In this document: piece after piece, positions 21,501 through 24,923 of the stretch
Layout: each line of letters starts with the position of its first letter
Numbering within the stretch: position 1 is the stretch's first letter
Assembly: GCA_013115125.1 (NCBI GenBank)
Contig: JABANN010000503.1
Coordinates: 1-24,923 of the forward strand
DNA length: 24,923 bases
Source: Perkinsus olseni
Taxonomy: Eukaryota; Perkinsozoa; Perkinsida
Direction: 5' to 3'
The notes under the pieces: model-generated
Told to the model about the DNA's origin: nothing
The model's database searches: none
The model's input: only the letters and a program-made list of their open reading frames with translations
Position numbers and translations under genes: made by a program

Positions 21501-22511
21501 GTTGCTCCTCGTTCTTCGCTCGCTCCTCCCATCTACCGTGATTTGGGCAAGTTTTGGTATGACGCACACACACGCCTGTCTACCTCTGAATGAGATCGCC
21601 AAATCTCTTCTGACCACGATTCGGCCGACTCGCCCAGTCTTCCTGCTGCTGATGATGGGCCGCTGCCCGACCTGAACCAGTTCATCCCGGGAACCTCTAC
21701 CCCAAAGATACCACCTTTAGAACGCCCGGCCTCATCCTCGAAGTCCTCCTCTTCGTCGGAGTCCTCTTCACCAGCCTCTAGATCGAGGAACTTATACCTA
21801 GTGAGGAATCGTCCGCGGTGAATCGGTGAAGGAGTGGTAGGAGACGCTACGCTTTTGATTTCTTCTTTTTCGCAGGCCGTTGTTGTCCACCGTTGTCAGC
21901 AGGCACCTCCTTCCGTTTGCGCTCCGTGACCTGCAAAGCAACGGTAGGGAAAATCTAAGCGACGCGTCACGAGCGTTAACGAACAATCACATAGGGAAGG
22001 GGATAGAATCTGTTTCCATGAATAGCGAAATAGATGGTATTAGATATTCGCTTAATGCAAACGTCGCGTGTGAGGTTCGAACCCGGGACCTCAACTCTGA
22101 TACACCGTGCAAGTCCCCCTTCTCCCTCGGCACAGCCGTATGTGCGACGCTGTCATCCATCTAATACCGTTCCTCCCCCCGGTATTACCTTGGCTGCCGC
22201 CTTCCTTCTCCTCTCCGTCGGTGACGAGTCAACACTGGAAGCATCATCGGACACGCTTGAGGCCGCCGACGAGGAATCGCTGACATCATGAACAGTAGGA
22301 TCAGTAGGAGTACCATAATACCACTGGTACTACTACTATCAGTCAGTAGGCACTTAGGTACATATAGGGGACGTGACCGTCTCGAATGACGGTAAATTTG
22401 TGGCGGGTAGCTCTACAACATTCCTCCGATCGCCCCTCCACCCTACTACCTTCCGCTGCCCTCCCCTTCACTACTGGATACAGCCTTATCGTCGTCCTCT
22501 TCTCGAACCAT
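15550..22511 (-). CDS. SPT5: Transcription elongation factor Spt5 (27 exons)
   Basis: Large subunit of DSIF; with Spt4 it clamps RNA polymerase II during elongation. Exons (minus): 22511-22450, 22279-22189, 21930-21851, 21797-21672, 21532-21428, 21374-21248, 21097-21015, 20967-20897, 20854-20790, 20631-20475, 20371-20263, 19931-19799, 19166-19081, 19032-18938, 18793-18708, 18654-18549, 18503-18460, 18158-18063, 17696-17570, 17223-17082, 16944-16856, 16669-16543, 16461-16374, 16323-16212, 16164-15886, 15836-15754, 15702-15550; 2922 nt, 973 residues. Order: acidic Ser-rich N terminus (MVREEDDD), FLDLEAGEEDSDEEEDFEDE, charged helix, NGN domain from LFLVKCFDIGHERE to KVVPASEML (about 268-385), KOW1 (WVRIKRHPVYS), RRFKRNALLTGDDV block, KOW2-3 (HFEMGDHVKILDG, GDTGTVIKL), KOW4, Gly/Trp/Lys-rich linker (about 803-880), KOW5 (VGKRIRIIKGIYKGQLANVI). 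The tail after KOW5 is short, with two LHAPPPGM repeats and no Ser/Thr-Pro array. The first two exons are the least certain joins. Confidence 0.93.
15723..15732 (-). other. B-box/T-arm-like site B, inside an Spt5 intron
   Basis: The 51-nt intron 15703-15753 contains CCCGGGTTCGATCCG about 18 nt from its donor. The intron is a multiple of three with no stop, so retention would add 17 residues inside KOW5. Confidence 0.5.
16501..16511 (-). other. B-box/T-arm-like site C, inside an Spt5 intron
   Basis: GGTTCGATTCC, an exact B-box match, in the 81-nt intron 16462-16542. Upstream GTAGGTCTGTCGCTTGGTG covers the donor; a complete tRNA fold is not possible within the intron. Confidence 0.5.
17709..17720 (+). 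repeat. GCGGAGCGAAGC motif, site 6 (Spt5 intron)
   Basis: AACAGCGGAGCGAAGCA in the 366-nt intron 17697-18062, antisense to the gene; 17 nt identical to site 3 in HisRS. Confidence 0.8.
20379..20396. repeat. 18-bp perfect palindrome in an Spt5 intron
   Basis: ATCGATCACGTGATCGAT, in the 103-nt intron immediately 3' (sense) of the exon encoding the first half of the NGN domain. Confidence 0.75.
20738..20755. repeat. Near-identical palindrome in the preceding Spt5 intron
   Basis: ATCGATCACGCGATCGAT matches 20379-20396 at 17 of 18 positions. It lies in the 158-nt intron on the other side of the same exon (20475-20631). Confidence 0.75.
20999..21010 (-). repeat. GCGGAGCGAAGC motif, site 7 (Spt5 intron donor)
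   Basis: TAGGCGGAGCGAAGC begins one base into the 47-nt intron 20968-21014, so the motif directly abuts the 5' splice site. The 15-nt form TAGGCGGAGCGAAGC is shared with sites 1 and 4. Confidence 0.8.
22074..22083. other. B-box-like site D, inside an Spt5 intron
   Basis: GGTTCGAACC is its own reverse complement, so strand is ambiguous; the plus reading continues CCGGG, the minus reading is preceded by CCC. It lies in the 258-nt intron 21931-22188 and is bounded by a TGAGGT/ACCTCA inverted repeat. Confidence 0.45.
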
Positions 22512-23224
22512 AGGAGAAGAACAACTCGATAATGACACCAATAATGAACCACTACAACGCAACGCCCATACTAGTTGGCACGGAACCCGAGAGGTAGCCG
22601 GGAGAGGCAGAAGCCTGGACTATCAATCATGATGGTCGAGAAGATTGAAAGCACCTGTGTCGGGGAGAGTCGACAAGACCACTTTGTCGCTGTACGACAT
22701 GGGAATGCAAGGGGAAGGCCTATTAGCAGCTTCGAGTCTTCAACCACAACTGACGGCCGAACAACAACAACTTTTCGACGTATGAGGACACCCCTCGGAT
22801 ATTATCACGATCTGGTTGATCTCGGACAATCCCTCACTACCATAGCAAACAATTACGGCTGAGCGAGGGTATGATTTAGGAAAAAGTTGGTACGAGACTT
22901 CACATGCCGCTGGGCTCCCCAAGAATTCCGAGACCTCCGAGAGTAATACTCGATTGGACGGTTAAAGATCCCAGCATGAATTTGAAGTAGAAAGTGAACT
23001 CTCGAAGGACCGGTACCCGGACTCGAAAGTACCATCACGAATCGAAGGTCTACGTGCAAAATAGAAATGTCCGTTCCAGCGTCGTACGCCCAACCTCGCT
23101 GACCTCCGCGATTTTGACGCGATAGATCCCTTCTGAGTATCAGGAACGCTCTTAGAATTTTACAAGTTAAACTCAATCCTGAAATTCCAGCGAGGTCTGT
23201 TGAGCAGCCCGTCTTTTTCTAAAC
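22512..23224. other. Upstream region of Spt5
   Basis: Should contain the Spt5 promoter, with no motif I can identify. The main content is the decayed Spt5 exon copy at 22740-22970. A plus-strand frame at 22575-22862 overlaps it and has no recognisable domain. Confidence 0.45.
22740..22970 (-). pseudogene. Decayed fragment of Spt5 (exon 16 and flanking intron)
   Basis: On the minus strand 22878-22955 closely resembles Spt5 18525-18600. Shared blocks include CGAGTATTACT, TCTCGGAATTCTTGGG, CAGCGGCA and TACCAACTTT, covering the exon end (ISEFLGSAAA), its splice donor and intron start. Weaker similarity continues downstream around CTATGGTAGTGAGGGA. Exon reading is lost: the GGT of the donor is now TGT and the frame no longer encodes the motif. 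It lies about 350 nt upstream of the Spt5 ATG in the same orientation, so it is a partial duplication rather than a processed copy, because intron sequence is included. Confidence 0.6.
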
Positions 23225-23871
23225 TACACCTTTTTCCCGAGCAAATAAAATATTTTTTCGTTCGGTTTAAACCATTTTGATAGCAATTTAGCGAGTGTCA
23301 TGGGAATTAAAGAATTGTCAAACCAAACTGGTTTTGTCACCCAAATTAAATTTATGAGCAAATGCGATTTAACACGTGCCATTCTATTTAAATAGATTTC
23401 GATCCAATTTCGATATCTAAATCATTCTGCTACTGCGACCTCCTTCCTGCATCTGGGACATATACTCATGAAACACGGGAGAACTCTACAGCTGCCGCTT
23501 TTTGTCGCTCTTTACTTCAATGATTCGAATTGGAGGAGCGCTGCCACGTGCCAGATGCCGGAGCAACTCTGTGAATTACAGTACATACCATATCGCACGT
23601 TACCCTCAGCGAGTATTGTGCCTTAGAAGGCCGACGCGACTGGCGGTGATTATATTGAGGCAAGAGCTAGAGTATAAAAACTTGACGATGTGGCACGCAA
23701 TTAACAACGAGCATGCGCGCAGCTTCGCGCGCTCCCTTCAATTTCACAACTACTTTAGAATATTTCAAATTGCATGGAAAGTGGATGAAAACTATTTTAA
23801 AATGAAATTCGGTTTTTCGTACTCTTTTAAATCAAATGATAAAACATTTTATTTGCTCGGGAAAAGGTGTA
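23225..23871. mobile_element. TA-flanked MITE (non-autonomous DNA transposon)
   Basis: Inverted ends: left CACCTTTTTCCCGAGCAAAT from 23227 and right, read on the minus strand from 23869, CACCTTTTCCCGAGCAAATA. The match covers about 27 nt with one extra T on the left, and looser similarity runs further in. Each end is bordered by TA (23225-23226 and 23870-23871), the target duplication of Tc1/mariner-type elements. The body of about 640 nt is clearly AT-richer than its surroundings. A 134-codon plus frame starting at 23502 covers part of it and runs past the right end; it has no transposase motif (no DDE/D block recognised), so the element is called non-autonomous. A 3-bp AAC duplication is an alternative reading of the ends. 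Confidence 0.75.
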
Positions 23872-24084
23872 AACGCACTCCATCGGTAACAGCGAATTGT
23901 TATTAGAAGTTGTAACTGGTTCCCGGGTGTTTGGTCGTCACTGCTCATACACAATAGGTTGGTTGGTGGGAAATCTTGTCTATAACGAATACTTTGGTAC
24001 TGATATCTGCGTCACACGGCGACGCGTGCTATCAAGGACAACAAGATAGCAAGTTATACTTCACTTCAGTGACACTCCCGCCAC

Positions 24085-24923
24085 CTAGTGATTACGAATA
24101 CACCGCTTTCCCAGCACCTTACATAAAAATTGGGATTTGGTGTTACGAAATCGATCGACTAGTAGACTATCAGTCTCGTGCCATACCATACATTTCGAAC
24201 ATTGAACCCATGAAGTAATTGAAGGATCAGAAGCACGAGGATAGTACCTAGTCAAATTAGCATAAAGTTGGATTGGCGAAATATCCCTAGAGGCACTGTG
24301 ACCTCCTACGGGCAAAATTTTGCATGTACTCGGACTGATACATTCGACGATACGAAAGGGACCAGAAAAGTCCGGACATGCTCGCTCCTTAGACGGAGTA
24401 AAAACTAGGACGAGATCGCCTTCCTTGAAGGAAGGGGTCTGGGCCGCACCATATTTTCGTTGAAGTGCTGCTTGTTGTATCTCCTTCTGCTTCTTCCAAT
24501 ATAGTTGGTAATCAGAGAACTGAGTTTTAGTGATAGCAACAGACTCAGCATGTAACTTAGTTAAGAACTCCTGCTCCACGGGGTTCAATAAATGTTGTAC
24601 ACCAGAGACCAGATTGGATAGATCTTCTGTTGGATCAGATGGTACATCACAGGGTATTCTGCCAGCATAGGCATAAAAAAGGTATAACGGGCATAGGCTA
24701 CTCTGAGAATCATAAGGGGTACTATTCATGATAAGTTGGAAATGAGCAATACGCTCGGGCCAAGCCTCAGGCTCACTGCCAGTTAAGAAATCTGCCTGCA
24801 GAGCTTTACGTACAAACCTATGACACGCCTCGTACCAGCCAGCATAACCTCTAGCGTAGGGTGGTAATATGGCAATTTGTATTGCCTTTTTTGCACCCCA
24901 CGCTTTAAGCTTCTGATATTGGC
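24085..24923 (-). mobile_element. LTR-retrotransposon-like pol, integrase C-terminal part with CW-type zinc finger (runs off the window)
   Basis: The minus-strand frame is open from the window edge to a stop at 24085. From the N side it shows the end of an integrase core and linker (WPERIAHFQLIMNSTPYDSQ), a helical segment (YWKKQKEIQQAALQRKYGAA), then a GPY/F-like DNA-binding module (FKEGDLVLVF...DFSGPFRIVECISPSTCKI). The last 45 residues carry WVQCSKCMVW...FLCKVLGKRC, the W-x2-C-x2-C-x2-W...C...C spacing of CW zinc fingers. The family is probably Ty3/Gypsy-like, uncertain because the catalytic core and reverse transcriptase lie outside. No LTR or polypurine tract could be identified between 23872 and 24084. 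It looks uninterrupted in the part seen; age cannot be judged. Confidence 0.8.

Noticed and set aside
23502-23906. 134-codon plus frame overlapping the MITE as a transposase
   Set aside because: It runs past the right inverted end and lacks any recognisable DDE/D or HTH motif.
1-24923. CRISPR arrays, bacterial operons or origins
   Set aside because: No regularly spaced repeats; genes are spliced and eukaryotic.

Overview
The window is nuclear DNA of a unicellular eukaryote. It holds four intron-dense protein genes on the minus strand, with mostly 42-55 nt introns. All 64 introns I placed by hand fit GT-AG, and each spliced frame sums to a multiple of three. The protein types (plant-like HisRS, sucrose-type GPH transporter, compact Spt5) and the density of tiny introns suggest an alveolate or related protist. 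A Perkinsus-like organism is my best guess at low confidence, since no rRNA or other marker is present.

Layout: 1-176 is the C-terminal end of a Thr-rich, probably secreted protein (+). 1226-4468 is a 12-TM GPH/SUT-type sugar:proton symporter (-, 11 exons). 4469-6343 is mostly unassigned. 6344-9009 and 10029-15338 are two tandem, apparently intact histidyl-tRNA synthetase genes (-, 15 exons each, same exon boundaries), but many introns differ completely between the copies. 15550-22511 is transcription elongation factor Spt5 (-, 27 exons, 973 residues) with a WG/GW-bearing linker. A decayed fragment of one of its own exons lies just upstream. 23225-23871 is a TA-flanked MITE. From 24085 to the window edge is the 3' end of an LTR-retrotransposon-like pol (integrase C-terminus) ending in what looks like a CW-type zinc finger.

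The genes are housekeeping (translation, transcription elongation) plus nutrient uptake; co-orientation on the minus strand is the only link I see between them. The more unusual signals are non-coding. A 12-nt motif, GCGGAGCGAAGC, recurs seven times in introns and directly after stop codons. tRNA T-arm-like B boxes sit in introns. Near-identical 18-bp palindromes lie on either side of one Spt5 exon. The two HisRS copies are a mosaic of identical and unrelated intron sequence.
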